Source: Astragalus membranaceus (Eukaryota; Streptophyta; Magnoliopsida; Fabales; Fabaceae). Taken from it: DNA of 64,000 nt. Both the position numbers and the translations under genes were made by a program. This document shows positions 32,661-43,945 of the stretch, piece by piece. The stretch covers positions 43,496,916-43,560,915 of the forward strand of contig CM076847.1 of assembly GCA_039519185.1 (NCBI GenBank), in the 5' to 3' direction. The notes under the pieces are model-generated. The model worked only from the letters and a program-made list of their open reading frames with translations, searched no databases and was not told the origin of the DNA. Positions within the stretch are counted from its first letter, which is position 1. The number at the start of each line of letters is the position of its first letter.

Positions 32661-33633
32661 CCTTAGCGCCTATGGTTGTTGCTGTTGCTTGTTGGCGCCT
32701 TAGTGCCCATTGTTGTGGCTGAATTGTTGGTTCAGATGTTGTTAGTTGATGATGTTACACCAAGTTGAATTGCATCTAATTATTGGCAGGTGGTATGTTG
32801 TAGGCCTATGGCCAACGATGATTTCCGATGTTGTTGCGTTGCTATGTAATCGTTGTTTATTGGTTGTGCATTTACATAGCGTCGCATACATAGCATATTT
32901 TTACGATGGAGCTATGCTCAAAACACGATGGCCTGGGCTGGCAAATTACGATGAAATGAGGTTACGATGTTGATGCCTCTATTTGTTGGCTGGATTATGG
33001 TACCACATGCATTATAGGGCGGTGGCCCTGAGTCGAGTTGCATTCCGCATTCATGTTGCACATTTATGCGATTGAAAAGATTTTGACTGTTGTGACGTAA
33101 TGACTTGACCGTTGTAATATGTTGATATTGACTGCTGTGAAATGATGATTGGATGCTCTGACCTGATATATATTGTCTTTCATATGATTCAATATATAGT
33201 TTGATATCTCACCCCTTCTATTTGAATGTTACCCCGATGTCGGTAACGTGCAGGTAACCTCGAATGAATGACGTTGCACCTTCATTAGTTCGGGTTGGTG
33301 TCGTCGCTCTGATACGTAGCACTCGGGGGATGAACGTTTATTTATGTTATTTAAGTTGTTTACTGTTGGATTTTGAGTTGTGAATCTTGCATAATTGCCA
33401 CGATTGGTAGTTGAACCATTTCAATTTCCGCTGCGTAGTTAAAAGAAGTTTGACTTGTTTTGAAATGTTGTTTTGTCGGTTCATCCGAGTTAGGGTGTTA
33501 TGTATCCGATTTTCAGAAAAGACTTATTTATGTCCGTTTATGGTTTTTAAGTTGATAAATGTAGCATCTGTTGTCTGTGAAAACTCTGATTTTACTTATA
33601 TTTTTACCGGGTAGAAACGGGGTGTTACATAAG

Positions 33634-33645
33634 TGGTATCAGAGC
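33634..33645 (+). other. Primer-binding site, initiator tRNA-Met type
   Basis: TGGTATCAGAGC four bases after the 5' LTR end; it pairs with the 3' end of plant initiator tRNA-Met, as usual for chromovirus-type elements. Confidence 0.9.
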
Positions 33646-33747
33646 AGTTTCGGTCTTTCCGGCCAAGTTGTCAAGTTATTGTGTCATTGACGGTCAAGTA
33701 TTGTCAATTAGTTCTAACTGTTGTCTATGTTGAAGTGATTAGTGGAG

Positions 33748-35436
33748 ATGGTTAGAAGGAACGATGTTGCTATCGCTGCTGCCTTGGCTGCTATGGCTCA
33801 GGCCGTGGAAGGTCAGCAAAATGTTGGTGAAAATGCTTGGTCTCGTAGTTTGGCAACCTTTCAAAGGGAGAATCCGCCTACTTTCAAAGGCAAGTATAAT
33901 CCCGATGGAGCGTTGGCTTGGCTGAAGGAGATGGAGAGGATCTTCCATGTGATGGACTGCACTCCAGCGCAGAAGGTTCGTTATGGTACTCACATGTTGG
34001 CAGAAGAAGCTGATGACAGGTGGTTAGAGACTAGTCAAAGGTTGGTAGCTGCAGGTGAAGAGGTCACTTGGGTTGTGTTCCGTAGGGAATTTATGAGGAA
34101 GTACTATCCGGAGGATGTTCGGGGTAAGAAGGAAATTGAGTTCCTTGAGATGAAGCAATGAAACCTATCGGTTACTGAGTATGCTGCTAAGTTTGTGGAG
34201 TTGGCTAAGTTTTATCCGCACTACAGTGAAGCAACTACTGAATTTTCGAAGTGCATCAAGTTTGAGAACGGGTTGCGACCAGAGATCAAAAAGGCCATTG
34301 GATATCAGAAGTTCCGTGTCTTTGCTGATTTGATTGATAGTTGTAGAATCTATGAAGAGGATAAAAATGCGCATTATAAAATTGTTAATGAGAAGAGGAG
34401 CAAATCTCAGAGTCGTGGTAAGCCGTATGATGCTCCTGCGGGTAGAGGTGAACCGAAAGCCGCTGAGGGCAAGAGGACTAGTGGGGGAGATGCTCCTGCT
34501 GGAATTGTGTGCTTCAAATGTGGCGAAGCTGGTCACAAGAGTAATGCGTGCAAAGCTGAGACGAAGAGGTGTTTCCGTTGCGACAAGATCGGGCATGAGA
34601 TGTCTGCGTGTGAGCATAAGGGGATGCTCTGTTTCAACTGTGGTGAAGAGGGGCACATCAGTAGTCAGTGTCACAAACCGAAGAAGGAACAAGCTGGTGG
34701 AAAAGTGTTTGCTTTGGCAGGGGAAGAGACTTCTAAGGAGGGCGGACTGATTAGAGGTACATTCTTCATTAATGGTATTCCTCTAACTTATATTGTTGAT
34801 ACTGGTGCTACTCTTTGTTTTATTGCTGTTGATTGTGTTGAAAGATTGGGTCTTGCGTTGTCTTCTATGAATGGAGAGATGGTTGTCGACACTCCCGCTA
34901 ATGGGTCGGTGACTACTTCTCTTGTGTGTTCTGGGTGTCCTTTGTCGATCTTCGATAGAGACTTTGTTGTTGATTTAATTTGGTTGCCGTTAAGCGGAGT
35001 GGATGTGATCTTAGGTATGAACTGGTTAGAGTATAACCATGCCCATATTAATTGTCATAGCAAGTCTGTAAGTTTTTCTACTCCTGAAGAGGAGGGAGCT
35101 GGTTTGTTGTCTGCTAGACAATCGCGGAAATTAATTCGGAAGCAAGGGAAAACTTCGCAAAGTAGACAGAAGAGTTATCATGATAAGCGAAGAAAGGATT
35201 TGGAATTTCAAGCAGATGATGTGCGAGTACGGGATAATCTCACTGTGGAGAAGATGCCTGTGCGTATCGAGGATCATGAGGTGAAGACTCTAAGAGGCAA
35301 GGAGATCGTTTTGGTGAAAGTAGTCTGGTTGGGAGCTTCCGGAGTAAGCATGACGTGGGAGCTGGAAAGCAAGATACGGGAGTCCAATCCAGAGTTGTTC
35401 GAATCAGGTAAATTTTCGAGGACGACAATATTCTAA
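33748..35436 (+). pseudogene. Tekay-like gag-protease fused to the integrase C-terminus, one premature stop
   Basis: From the ATG at 33748 the frame encodes a Gag capsid domain (NPPTFKGKYNPDGALAWLKE onward), reaches a TGA at 34159-34161, and continues in the same frame to 35436; the stop is a single-codon nonsense change. Three CCHC zinc knuckles follow (CFKCGEAGHKSNAC, CFRCDKIGHEMSAC, CFNCGEEGHISSQC; about 34507-34671), then a protease with DTGA at 34798-34809 and the GMNWLEYNHA block. At about 35130-35160 the frame jumps directly to the end of the integrase (SYHDKRRKDLEFQ), and near 35215 to the C-terminal segment (LTVEKMPVRIEDHEVKTLRG ... VVWLG), which resembles the chromodomain-like tail. 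Reverse transcriptase, RNase H and the integrase core are gone while the frame is kept. Confidence 0.88.
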
Positions 35437-35448
35437 GTGGGGGAGAGT
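35437..35448 (+). other. Polypurine tract
   Basis: GTGGGGGAGAGT lies directly before the 3' LTR start and after the integrase stop codon; it would prime plus-strand synthesis. Confidence 0.8.
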
Positions 35449-37968
35449 TGTAACGCCCCAAAAATTTAATTAATTATTTAATTGAATTGTTTGGGAATTT
35501 AATTGGTAGAAAAATAATGGAATAACTATATGTTAGTGTATGGGACCTATTATTAGTGTTAGGATTAGTAAAGGAGAGGTGTTAGGGAAAAAGCCCATGA
35601 TTAAGTCGCATAAGCTAAGGAAAAGCCCATCAAGTTAAATGAGTTGACAAATAGTAGGAAACTAGGTTAGCTAGGGTTTCATTATTAGAAAAACAAAAGT
35701 TTGAGAGTGAGAGAGAGCTAGAGGGCGCGACGGCCAAGAGGAGAGAAGAGGGAGAGAGCGACGCCAAGAGGAGAGAGGAGGCTAGGGTTTCGTGATCTTC
35801 TAAGGCTAGGGTTCGTGATCTTCTAAGGCTAAGGTAAGGGTGGGATTCAAGCCTTATAATGGGATATATGAATTACTTTATGTGGGGGTTAGGGTTTGAT
35901 GATTGTCATATGTATGATCATATATGTATTGGATGCCTTGTTGAATAATTATGTTTGTGTGATTGATATTCCTATGCCCTAGAACTGTTATTGTATTTCG
36001 CCATGATCATGAGAAATTGAATTGGGTGCTGAAAGTGGCGCCCTAGGCGCCCTGTCACTGTTTTCTGTTTTTGTTGTTGCTGAAATTGGCGCCCTTGGCG
36101 CCTTGTGCATGTCCCTGCGTTTGTGTTGCTGAAAACGGCGCCCTAGGCGCCCTGTTGCTGAAACTGGCGCCCTAGGCGCCCAGTCCCTGTTGTTGTTGCT
36201 GAAACTGGCGCCCTGTGCCTGACGGTGTGTTGCTTGCTGAAACTGGCGCCCTGTGCTTGGTGTTTGGTTGCTTGTGGATGATGGCGCCCTATCCCTAGGC
36301 GCCATGCTCTACTTTATTGCTGCTGGTGTTGGCGCCCTGTCCCTAGGCGCCACACCTTATTTCTGTGTTGCTGGTGTTGGCGCCCTGTCCCTAGGCGCCA
36401 CACCCTATTTCTGTGTTGCTGGTGTGGCGCCCTGTCCCTAGGCGCCACACCTTATTTCTGTGTTGCTGGTGTTGGCGCCCTGTCCCTAGGCGCCACACCC
36501 TATTTTCTGTGTTGCTGGTGTTGGCGCCCTGTCCCTAGGCGCCACACCCTAGTTCTGTGTTGCTGTTGCTGTGCTGCTGTCGCTGTGCTGCTGCTGCTGT
36601 GTTGCTGTCGCTGTGCTGCCGTTGCTCTGCTGCTATTGCTGTGTTGCTGTTGGTGTTGTTGCTGCTGCTGTTGCTGTGCTGCTGTTGCTGTGTTGTGGTT
36701 GGTGTAGTTGCTACTGCTGCTGTTGTTGTGCTGCTGTTGCTGTGTTACTGTTGGTGTTGTTGCTGCTGTTGTTGCTGTGTTGCTGTTGCTGTGTTGCCGT
36801 TGCTGTGCTGTTGTTGTTGTGTTGCTGTTGTTGTGCTGCTGTTGCTGTGCTGCTGTTGCTTTGTTGCTGTTGGTGTTGTTGCTGCTGCTGTTGCAGTGTT
36901 GCTGTTGCCGTTGTTGCTATGGTTGCTGTTGCCGTTGTTGCCATTGTCGTTGTTGTTGCTGTGGTGCTGTTCCTGCTTGTTGTTGTTGCATGTGGGCACC
37001 TTAGCGCCTATGGTTGTTGTTGTTGCTTGTTGGCGCCTTAGCGCCCATTGTTGTGGCTGAATTGTTGGTTCAGATGTTGTTAGTTGATGATGTTACTCCA
37101 AGTTGAATTGCCTCTAATTATTGGCAGGTGGTATGTTGTAGGCCTATGGCCAACGATGATTTCTGATGTTGTTGCGTTGCTATGTAATCGTTGTTTATTG
37201 GTTGTGCATTTACATAGCGTCGCATACATAGCATATTTTTACGATGGAGCTATGCTCAAAACACGATGGCCTGGACTGGCAAATTACGATGAAATGATGT
37301 TACGATGTTGGTGCCTCTATTTATTGGCTGGATTATGGTACCACATGCATTATAGAGCGGTGGCCCTGAGTCGAGTTGCATTCCGCATTCATGTTGCACA
37401 TTTATGCGATTGAAAAGATTTTGACTGTTGTGACATAATGACTTGACCGTTGTGATATGTTGATATTGACTGCTATGAAATGATGATTGGATGCCCTGAC
37501 CTGATATTATTGTCTTTCATATGATTCATTATATAGTTTGATATCTCACCCCTTCTGTTTGAATGTTACCCCGATGTCAGTAACGTGTAGGTAACCTCGA
37601 ATGATTGACGTTGCACCTTCATTAGTTTGGGTTGGTGTCGTCGCTCTGATACGTAGCACTCGGGGGGATGAACATTTATTTATGTTATTTAAGTTGTTTA
37701 CTGTTGGATTTTGAGTTGTGAATCTTGCATAGTTGCCACGATTGTTTAGTTGAACCATTTGAATTTCCGCTGCGTAGTTAAAAGAAGTTTGACTTGTTTT
37801 GAAATGTTGTTTTGTCGGTTCAACCGAGTTAGGGTGTTATGTATCCGATTTTCAGAAAAGAACTATTTATGTCCGTTTATGGTTTTTAAGTTGATAAATG
37901 TAGCATCTGTTGTCTGTGAAAACTCTGATTTTACTTATATTTTTACCGGGTAGAAACGGGGTGTTACA
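35449..37968 (+). repeat. 3' LTR of the Tekay-like element
   Basis: 2520 bp, begins TGTAACGCCCC and ends GGTGTTACA. Aligns throughout with the 5' LTR, differing mainly in copy number of the GGCGCC and GTTGCT repeats. No gene; the Leu/Cys-rich frames at 36557-37060 are repeat artefacts. Confidence 0.95.
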
Positions 37969-37989
37969 GTTTTCACTTCACTCCTTTAG

Positions 37990-38054
37990 GCACAGCCGAA
38001 GAAGATCTGTTCCCAAATTGGATTGTGCACTTTTTATGGGACTCGTGGTGTTAA
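37990..38054 (+). pseudogene. Saposin-B domain protein fragment, next exon
   Basis: After a ctttag acceptor the sequence encodes AQPKKICSQIGLCTFYGTRG, with the two cysteines (ICSQIGLC) that close a saposin-B domain, and ends before a GTAAGG donor (38055). Phase agrees with the exon ending at 27350. The intron between them holds the Tekay-like element, so original exon-intron order is preserved. Confidence 0.85.
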
Positions 38055-38140
38055 GTAAGGCTCAATTTTTGCCCTTTGAATTTTGGTCAGATACTTAAAT
38101 ATTGTATTAAATGCACAGTGATTGCCTTGTCTTTCATTTT
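38055..38140. other. Captured saposin-like gene intron, left part
   Basis: Starts with a GTAAGG donor, ends ATTTT at the copia insertion; the intron resumes at 43931 and ends ttcag at 43945. Confidence 0.75.
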
Positions 38141-39605
38141 TGTTACCAAGTGGCTTCAGTCTCAAGAGGGGGGGTGAATTGAGATTTAAAACTTTTCAGA
38201 TCTTTTGAAAACGTTTTTCCCCTTTTCAATGACTTAGATCAATTTTCGCGCAGGTTAAGTGGAAGCGAAGGAATTAGAATATAAAGCAGTAAAGTAGAAT
38301 AACAGTGAAGCAGGAAAGCAGTAAAGCACGCAGAGATTTATCCTAGTTCGGTCACCTCCTAGTGACCTACGTCCAGTCCTCACACCCTTGTGAGATTTTC
38401 CACTAACCAAAACAACAAGGCTTACAGGTGCCTTGGAAAACCTTTACAGACTTAGGAACTCTCCTCCTAGGATACCCCACCTATGGAGAGCCCTCAAATC
38501 TAACAATACAATAACAGGAGATACCCCACCCCTGTTACAACAACTGCCCTAGAAAGATACCCCACTTCCTAGTACATGCAGCTACCCCTAGAGAGATACC
38601 CCACTCTCTAGTACAAATTATAACAGCAATATAACAGTAATGTAAATACAGAAATACCTCTTAGTGTAGGCAGATATTACAACTTGAAGGACACAACCCC
38701 AACTAACTCTTAACGTAGGATCAGCTCTTGACGAACCAGCGGTGCGAGAAGAACACAAATAAAATATAAGAGTTTTTCAGAAGTGATAGATCGTGAGAAT
38801 GGGTTGGTAGTTAAATGGAGGTGGTGAAGCCTCTATTTATAGATTTTGAAAATCCAGATCTCACGTTGAAAAAGTTTAAAGGAATCGATTCTTTGTTAAT
38901 TGGAATGGATCTAGGAATCGATTCATTTGCTTGATCTGATCTAGGAATCGATTCTGATTTGTTTGTAAAAATTGATGTAATCGATTCTTAGGATCTCCGG
39001 GAGGCTAGGAATCGATTCTTCACTAAGTTAAAATATGTGGGAATCGATTTTCAGCTTGCCTGAGACAAGTGGGAATCGATTCTCAGTTATTTGCAAAAGA
39101 TTGGGAATCGATTCTTCCCTTAAAAAATATTTGGCTCAGAAATCGATTTATGTACTGAAGGACATGACCTGACAATCGATTTCTACCTTTTCTATTTTAC
39201 CTGAAAATCGATTTTGATATTTGTTTATGCATGAGAAAAATCGATTTTGTTATTTAAAAGGTGATAAGAATGTTTACGTAAATATGCATGCATCTTTAGA
39301 AAAACGTGTGAGTGTGTGAGACTTGAGATACGAGCTGACCTTCGAAAAGAGCTTACACAATTCCTAAGACTCACCCAAACCCTAAGGACTACCCTTAAAC
39401 TTTAATCTTCAATTGTTGGGCTTGATTGTCTTGGATTGACTTTGATGCTTTGTTATTTTTATTCTCTTCGGCCATTACCTTTGGCTTTTAGATCACTCTT
39501 ACTTTGATCGCCTTGATCTTTTTCATCCTCAGACCTTCTCTAATCTTTTTCATCATCAAAACTAAACCTGCAATATTAGATTACCTGCAACGCAAGGTAT
39601 CCACA
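38141..39605 (-). repeat. 3' LTR of the copia element
   Basis: 1465 bp. The plus strand starts TGTTACCAAGTGG and ends GGTATCCACA. Contains repeated gataccccac phrases (38470-38605) and 12 AATCGATT palindromes between 38883 and 39246. Confidence 0.93.
38883..39246. repeat. AATCGATT palindrome array with about 32-bp spacing
   Basis: AATCGATT starts at 38883, 38916, 38946, 38979, 39010, 39042, 39074, 39106, 39141, 39174, 39206 and 39239: gaps of 33, 30, 33, 31, 32, 32, 32, 35, 33, 32 and 33 bases. The sequence between copies is not conserved. Confidence 0.92.
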
Positions 39606-39670
39606 TTCTCCCCCTTTTTGATGATGACAAAACATTTACTCATCTCAAGGTGGGAGGTTAGTTCAAAGAG

Positions 39671-39741
<71 letters not shown>

Positions 39742-40784
39742 CTCCCCCTATCATGATGCTCCCCCTGACTTATTGACTAGATGCATAATATGCAAGTTCT
39801 ATATGCTCATATGCAATCCTATGTTTCTCTCCCCCTTTTTGTCATGATCAAAGAGGGTCAATATATGATAAAGTTTGCGAATCGAATGTCACAGCTATTT
39901 GACAAGGTAAAAGAACCATTGCAGTTTTATAAGGGATCATCAAAACTTGAAGAAAAAACATTTATGAGACCATGAAGAGAGTATTTTATCAAACACAGGT
40001 AAAAGCTAGTTATGAGTCTCAAAAATCTGTGAAGTAGTTGTTTTAAACTTTATACATTTCATGCTGCTTAGTTTGAAAGTTGGTGATGGCAGCCAGAATA
40101 TGGGAGAAAAATTATTTTAGGTAAACAACGATTGTGAGCATGTATTTTTCGAAAAATACCAGTGCTAGCAGTTGATTGTAAAATAGATTTCAGGAAAAAT
40201 AGCACTTTAACTGCAGAAATTCACAAGTCACAATTTTCACTTAAATTCACATTTCTTTAAAAAATCACTTTGAAAAACATTTAATTGAAACCTCATTTGA
40301 ATAAGTAAAGAACCAGGTTTTCTTTTGCAATGGATTTGTGAAAATATCAACTAGCTGATTTTGACGATTCAACTAACTCAACCACATTATTGCCTTTCTA
40401 ACCATAACCTCTAAGAAGGTGATGTATAATTTCTATATGATCAGTCCTAGAGGGTTGACCAGAATACTTTTGTTGATTCCTGTTATTCTAATCATGCCTT
40501 ATAGATATTGTTCTTAATGATGCATGAAATTAGTCTCTGTTTCACTAGTCACATATTTGACTTAATAAACTATTCTTAAGCACATTTTCAAAATAGAGGT
40601 GAATAAAAATTTTAACCAATCTGACCTTTAACCGGTGATTCTTCCTCTATTTATCACAAGTCACATGACGGCTTTTTCTGGGGGTGAGTGTTAAGAACTT
40701 TATCGCGTCTCCGGTCATGCGCTTCGAGTCTTTGCTGTCAAGGAATCAATCTGCCCCCATACCTTGAAGCATACCTGCAAAGAT
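39606..40784 (-). other. Copia 3' internal region: polypurine tract, AT microsatellite, RNase H remnant
   Basis: The tract ttctccccctttttg next to 39605 is the polypurine tract on the minus strand. (AT)n runs from 39674 to 39737. Near 40310-40370 the minus strand encodes QLVDIFTNPL, recognisable as the end of copia RNase H. The rest of pol is missing, so a large deletion joins the gag end to this remnant. Confidence 0.75.
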
Positions 40785-42413
40785 CTAAAACAAGGTTCTC
40801 GGTACCCAAATCTCTTTGGGTCCTTGTGGGTTAGTTTTTGGTATGGTTCCTTTGGGAGCCCACACCTTTTTCATATTTTGTTTACCTCTTGCCCTGCAAA
40901 CAGAAGCTGTATGTCCAGGTTTACCACAATAATAACATCTAATATAAGGTCTAGTGGAAAATTTTGGTTTATAATGAACATGCCTTTCTATGGGTTTGTT
41001 TCTAGGGAATCTATGATGCACATTTTGTAAACTAGACAATTTCCCAACAGTCCATTCCAGTTCATGAATTTTCTTTTCAGATTCAACACATTTATCACAA
41101 GTATAATTTTCTTTAAAGCATGCAAGGCTATCATTTTCTTTTCTAAGCTCTGACTTTTCTTTAGTTAAAGTAGTAACAGCATTTTCAAGATGAGTGATAA
41201 CTTTCTTAGATTTATCTAATGCTTTAGCTAGTTTTAAGGATTTATCATGCAATTCAGTAAATGCTTCATATAATTCATCATAGGCATCTTGTAAAGATTC
41301 AGAGTTAGAATATACCTCAGTTTCACTTTCGCTGTCGTGGTCGGCCATGAGAGCAACTTGACCTTTTTCGCTTTCTGAGTTATCTGTTGAGTTCATGTCA
41401 TTGTCTTGCCAAGCTATGTAGGCTTTTCTACCATTGTTTCCTTTGGACCCCTTTTTCTTGAACTTTGACAATTTTCTTTCTAAGTTCGGGCACTTCATCG
41501 TCAGGTGTCCGGATTTACCACATTCGTAGCAAGTTGGAGGACTTGAGAAGTTTTCTTTGCTTGAGCCTCTTTTGGTTGGAGAATTCTTTTTGAGAGATCT
41601 TTCCCTTCTCATGAACTTTTTGAATTTACTAACCATTAGTTCCATTTTCTCCTCGTCTTCATCTTCATCTTCCGAATCATCACTATCGTCGGATGAGCTT
41701 GAACTGGAAGCTTTGAGAGCTAAGTTTTTGTTCTTCTTGTCTTTTCCTTCATGCTCTGCTAGGCGAGTGAGCTCTAACTCGTGCTCTAGTAGTTTCCCAA
41801 ACAGGGTGGCGAGAGTCATGGTAGTCAAGTTTCTTGACTCAGTTATTGCAGTCACCTTTGGTTGCCATTCTCTGTTTAGGCATCTTAGCACTTTGTTGAT
41901 CAAGTCTTCGGGAGGAAATGATTTTCCTAATGAACCCAATTTGTTCACTATATGAGTGAACCTTTTCTGCATCTCTGATATTGTTTCACCTGTATTCATT
42001 CTAAACAATTCGTACTCTCTGGTAAGAGTATTTGTTCTTGCCCTTTTCACTTCACTTGTACCCTCATGAGTAACTTGAAGATTATCCCACATTTCTTGGG
42101 CAGATTTACAGTTTGAAACTCGAAAAAATTCATCAGTACTCAAAGCAGAAGTAATAATATTTTTAGCACGTAAGTTAAGTTGCACTTTTCTTTTCTCATC
42201 ATCAGACCATTCATTTCTACTTTTTATTGTAAGAATACCATCTACAATGTGTGTGGGGACATAGGGTCCTTTTTCCACAGCATCCCAAACATCTAAGTCT
42301 ACCCCTTCAATAAAAATTCTCATTCTTTCTTTCCAATATGCATAGTCTTCTCCGTTGAATCCCGGAGGACGGAAAAGAGATGCGCCCTCTTGCGTAGACC
42401 AACCTGAAGCCAT
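40785..42413 (-). CDS. Copia-type Gag protein, 542 residues
   Basis: The frame runs from an ATG at 42413 (MASGWSTQEG); the open frame extends a little upstream into the primer site but that ATG is the natural start. Residues about 15-220 form the copia Gag (UBN2-type) domain (FRPPGFNGEDYAYWKERMRI; SAQEMWDNLQ). A Ser/Asp/Glu-rich acidic stretch follows, then a CCHC knuckle (CYECGKSGHLTMKC), a coiled-coil-like region rich in Leu, Lys and Glu, and a second knuckle (CYYCGKPGHTASVC) near the C-terminus. It stops at 40785-40787. The frame is undamaged, unlike pol, which is deleted. An element of this kind could be mobilised only with enzymes from a complete relative. Confidence 0.92.
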   Translation of the reverse strand: MASGWSTQEGASLFRPPGFNGEDYAYWKERMRIFIEGVDLDVWDAVEKGPYVPTHIVDGILTIKSRNEWSDDEKRKVQLNLRAKNIITSALSTDEFFRVSNCKSAQEMWDNLQVTHEGTSEVKRARTNTLTREYELFRMNTGETISEMQKRFTHIVNKLGSLGKSFPPEDLINKVLRCLNREWQPKVTAITESRNLTTMTLATLFGKLLEHELELTRLAEHEGKDKKNKNLALKASSSSSSDDSDDSEDEDEDEEKMELMVSKFKKFMRRERSLKKNSPTKRGSSKENFSSPPTCYECGKSGHLTMKCPNLERKLSKFKKKGSKGNNGRKAYIAWQDNDMNSTDNSESEKGQVALMADHDSESETEVYSNSESLQDAYDELYEAFTELHDKSLKLAKALDKSKKVITHLENAVTTLTKEKSELRKENDSLACFKENYTCDKCVESEKKIHELEWTVGKLSSLQNVHHRFPRNKPIERHVHYKPKFSTRPYIRCYYCGKPGHTASVCRARGKQNMKKVWAPKGTIPKTNPQGPKEIWVPRTLF

Positions 42414-42451
42414 TTCTCTTGAAGCTGCTAGGCCCTTTATATAAGAGTCTA

Positions 42452-42463
42452 GCTTTGATACCA
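42452..42463 (-). other. Primer-binding site of the copia element
   Basis: On the minus strand TGGTATCAAAGC, two bases inside the 5' LTR; it is the initiator tRNA-Met type with one base different from the form in the Tekay-like elements. Confidence 0.9.
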
Positions 42464-42465
42464 CT

Positions 42466-43930
42466 TGTCACCAAGTGGCTTCAGTCTCAAGAGGGGGGGT
42501 GAATTGAGATTTAAAACTTTTCAGATCTTTTGAAAACGTTTTTCCCCTTTTCAATTTCTTAGATCAATTTTCGCGCAGGTTAAGTGGAAGCGAAGGAATT
42601 AGAATATAAAGCAGTAAAGTAGAATAACAGTAAAGCAGGAAAGCAGTAAAGCACGCAGAGATTTATCCTGGTTCGGTCACCTCCTAGTGACCTACGTCCA
42701 GTCCTCACACCCTTGTGAGATTTTCCACTAACCAAAACAACAAGGCTTACAGGTGCCTTGGAAAACCTTTACAGACTTAGGCACTCTCCTCCTAGGATAC
42801 CCCACCTATGGAGAGCCCTCAAATCTAACAATACAATAACAGGAGATACCCCACCCCTGTTACAACAACTGCCCTAGAAAGATACCCCACTTCCTAGTAC
42901 ATGCAGCTACCCCTAGAGAGATACCCCACTCTCTAGTACAAATTATAACAGCAATATAACAGTAATGTAAATACAGAAATACCTCTTAGTGTAGGCAGAT
43001 ATTACAACTTGAAGGACACAACCCCAACTAACTCTTAACGTAGGATCAGCTCTTGACGAACCAGCGATGCGAGAAGAACACAAATAAAATATAAGAGTTT
43101 TTCAGAAGTGATAGATCGTGAGAATGGGTTGGTAGTTAAATGGAGGTGGTGAAGCCTCTATTTATAGATTTTGAAAATCCAGATCTCACGTTGAAAAAGT
43201 TTAAAGGAATCGATTCTTTGTTAATTGGAATGGATCTAGGAATCGATTCATTTGCTTGATCTGATCTAGGAATCGATTCTGATTTGTTTGTAAAAATGTA
43301 TGTAATCGATTCTTAGGATCTCCGGGAGGCTAGGAATCGATTCTTCACTAAGTTAAAATATGTGGGAATCGATTTTCAGCTTGCCTGAGACAAGTGGGAA
43401 TCGATTCTCAGTTATTTGCAAAAGATTGGGAATCGATTCTTCCCTTAAAAAATATTTGGCTCAGAAATCGATTTATGTACTGAAGGACATGACCTGACAA
43501 TCGATTTCTACCTTTTCTATTTTACCTGAAAATTGATTTTGATATTTGTTTATGCATGAGAAAAATCGATTTTGTTATTTAAAAGGTGATAAGAATGTTT
43601 ACGTAAATATGCATGCATCTTTAGAAAAACGTGTGAGTGTGTGAGACTTGAGATACGAGCTGACCTTCGAAAAGAGTTTACACAATTCCTAAGACTCACC
43701 CAAACCCTAAGGACTACCCTTAAACTTTAATCTTCAATTGTTGGGCTTGATTGTCTTGGATTGACTTTGATGCTTTGTTATTTTTATTCTCTTCGGCCAT
43801 TACCTTTGGCTTTTAGATCACTCTTACTTTGATCGCCTTGATCTTTTTCATCCTCAGACCTTCTCTAATCTTTTTCATCATCAAAACTAAACCTGCAATA
43901 TTAGATTACCTGCAACGCAAGGTATCCACA
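42466..43930 (-). repeat. 5' LTR of the copia element
   Basis: 1465 bp, the same length as the partner LTR. The AATCGATT array is repeated at about 43208-43571, with one copy changed to AATTGATT near 43531, leaving 11. Confidence 0.93.
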
Positions 43931-43945
43931 ATTTTTTCCCTTCAG

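Larger units (their letters stand above)
27470..33629 (+). repeat. 5' LTR of the Tekay-like element (interrupted 28434-32086)
   Basis: It matches the 3' LTR in order: AT-rich start, gagagagagctagagggcgcg block, GGCGCC-rich repeats (28055-28433, resuming at 32087), GTTGCT microsatellite-like stretch (32260-32650), and the terminal accgggtagaaacggggtg. The interruption is exactly bounded by GGCGC on both sides. Confidence 0.93.
27470..37968 (+). mobile_element. Tekay/Del-like Ty3/gypsy element, internally deleted, TSD GTTTT, with a nested Ogre-like solo LTR
   Basis: The element begins TGTAACGC(T/C)CC and ends GGGGTGTTACA, with GTTTT at 27465-27469 and 37969-37973. The 5' LTR (27470-33629) contains a 3.65 kb solo LTR; without it and its TSD it is 2502 bp, matching the 2520-bp 3' LTR (35449-37968). 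The interior is only 1819 bp: primer site, gag, protease, and the very end of integrase, with the reverse transcriptase, RNase H and most of the integrase deleted. It lies in an intron of the captured saposin-like fragment. Confidence 0.95.
38141..43930 (-). mobile_element. Ty1/copia (SIRE/Maximus-like) element, gag only, 5790 bp, TSD ATTTT
   Basis: Two 1465-bp LTRs (38141-39605 and 42466-43930) with TG...CA ends on both strands; ATTTT at 38136-38140 and 43931-43935. The minus-strand primer site TGGTATCAAAGC (42452-42463) shows orientation. The 2860-bp interior has an intact gag (40785-42413) but almost no pol: only a trace of the RNase H end near 40300-40370. About a dozen differences between LTRs by eye, so it is recent. 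It sits in an intron of the captured saposin-like gene. Confidence 0.93.

Noticed and set aside
32265..32722. Leu/Cys/Val-rich and Gln/Asn/Thr-rich frames (also 36557-37060)
   Set aside because: Degenerate GTTGCT microsatellite inside LTRs; no domains, and the frames differ between LTR copies.
33634..33645. tRNA gene remnants (TGGTATCAGAGC, also 58191 and 877)
   Set aside because: These are 12-18-base primer-binding sites next to LTR ends, with no cloverleaf around them.
39674..39737. AT dinucleotide run as a regulatory or origin element
   Set aside because: Simple microsatellite in the untranslated part of a copia element.
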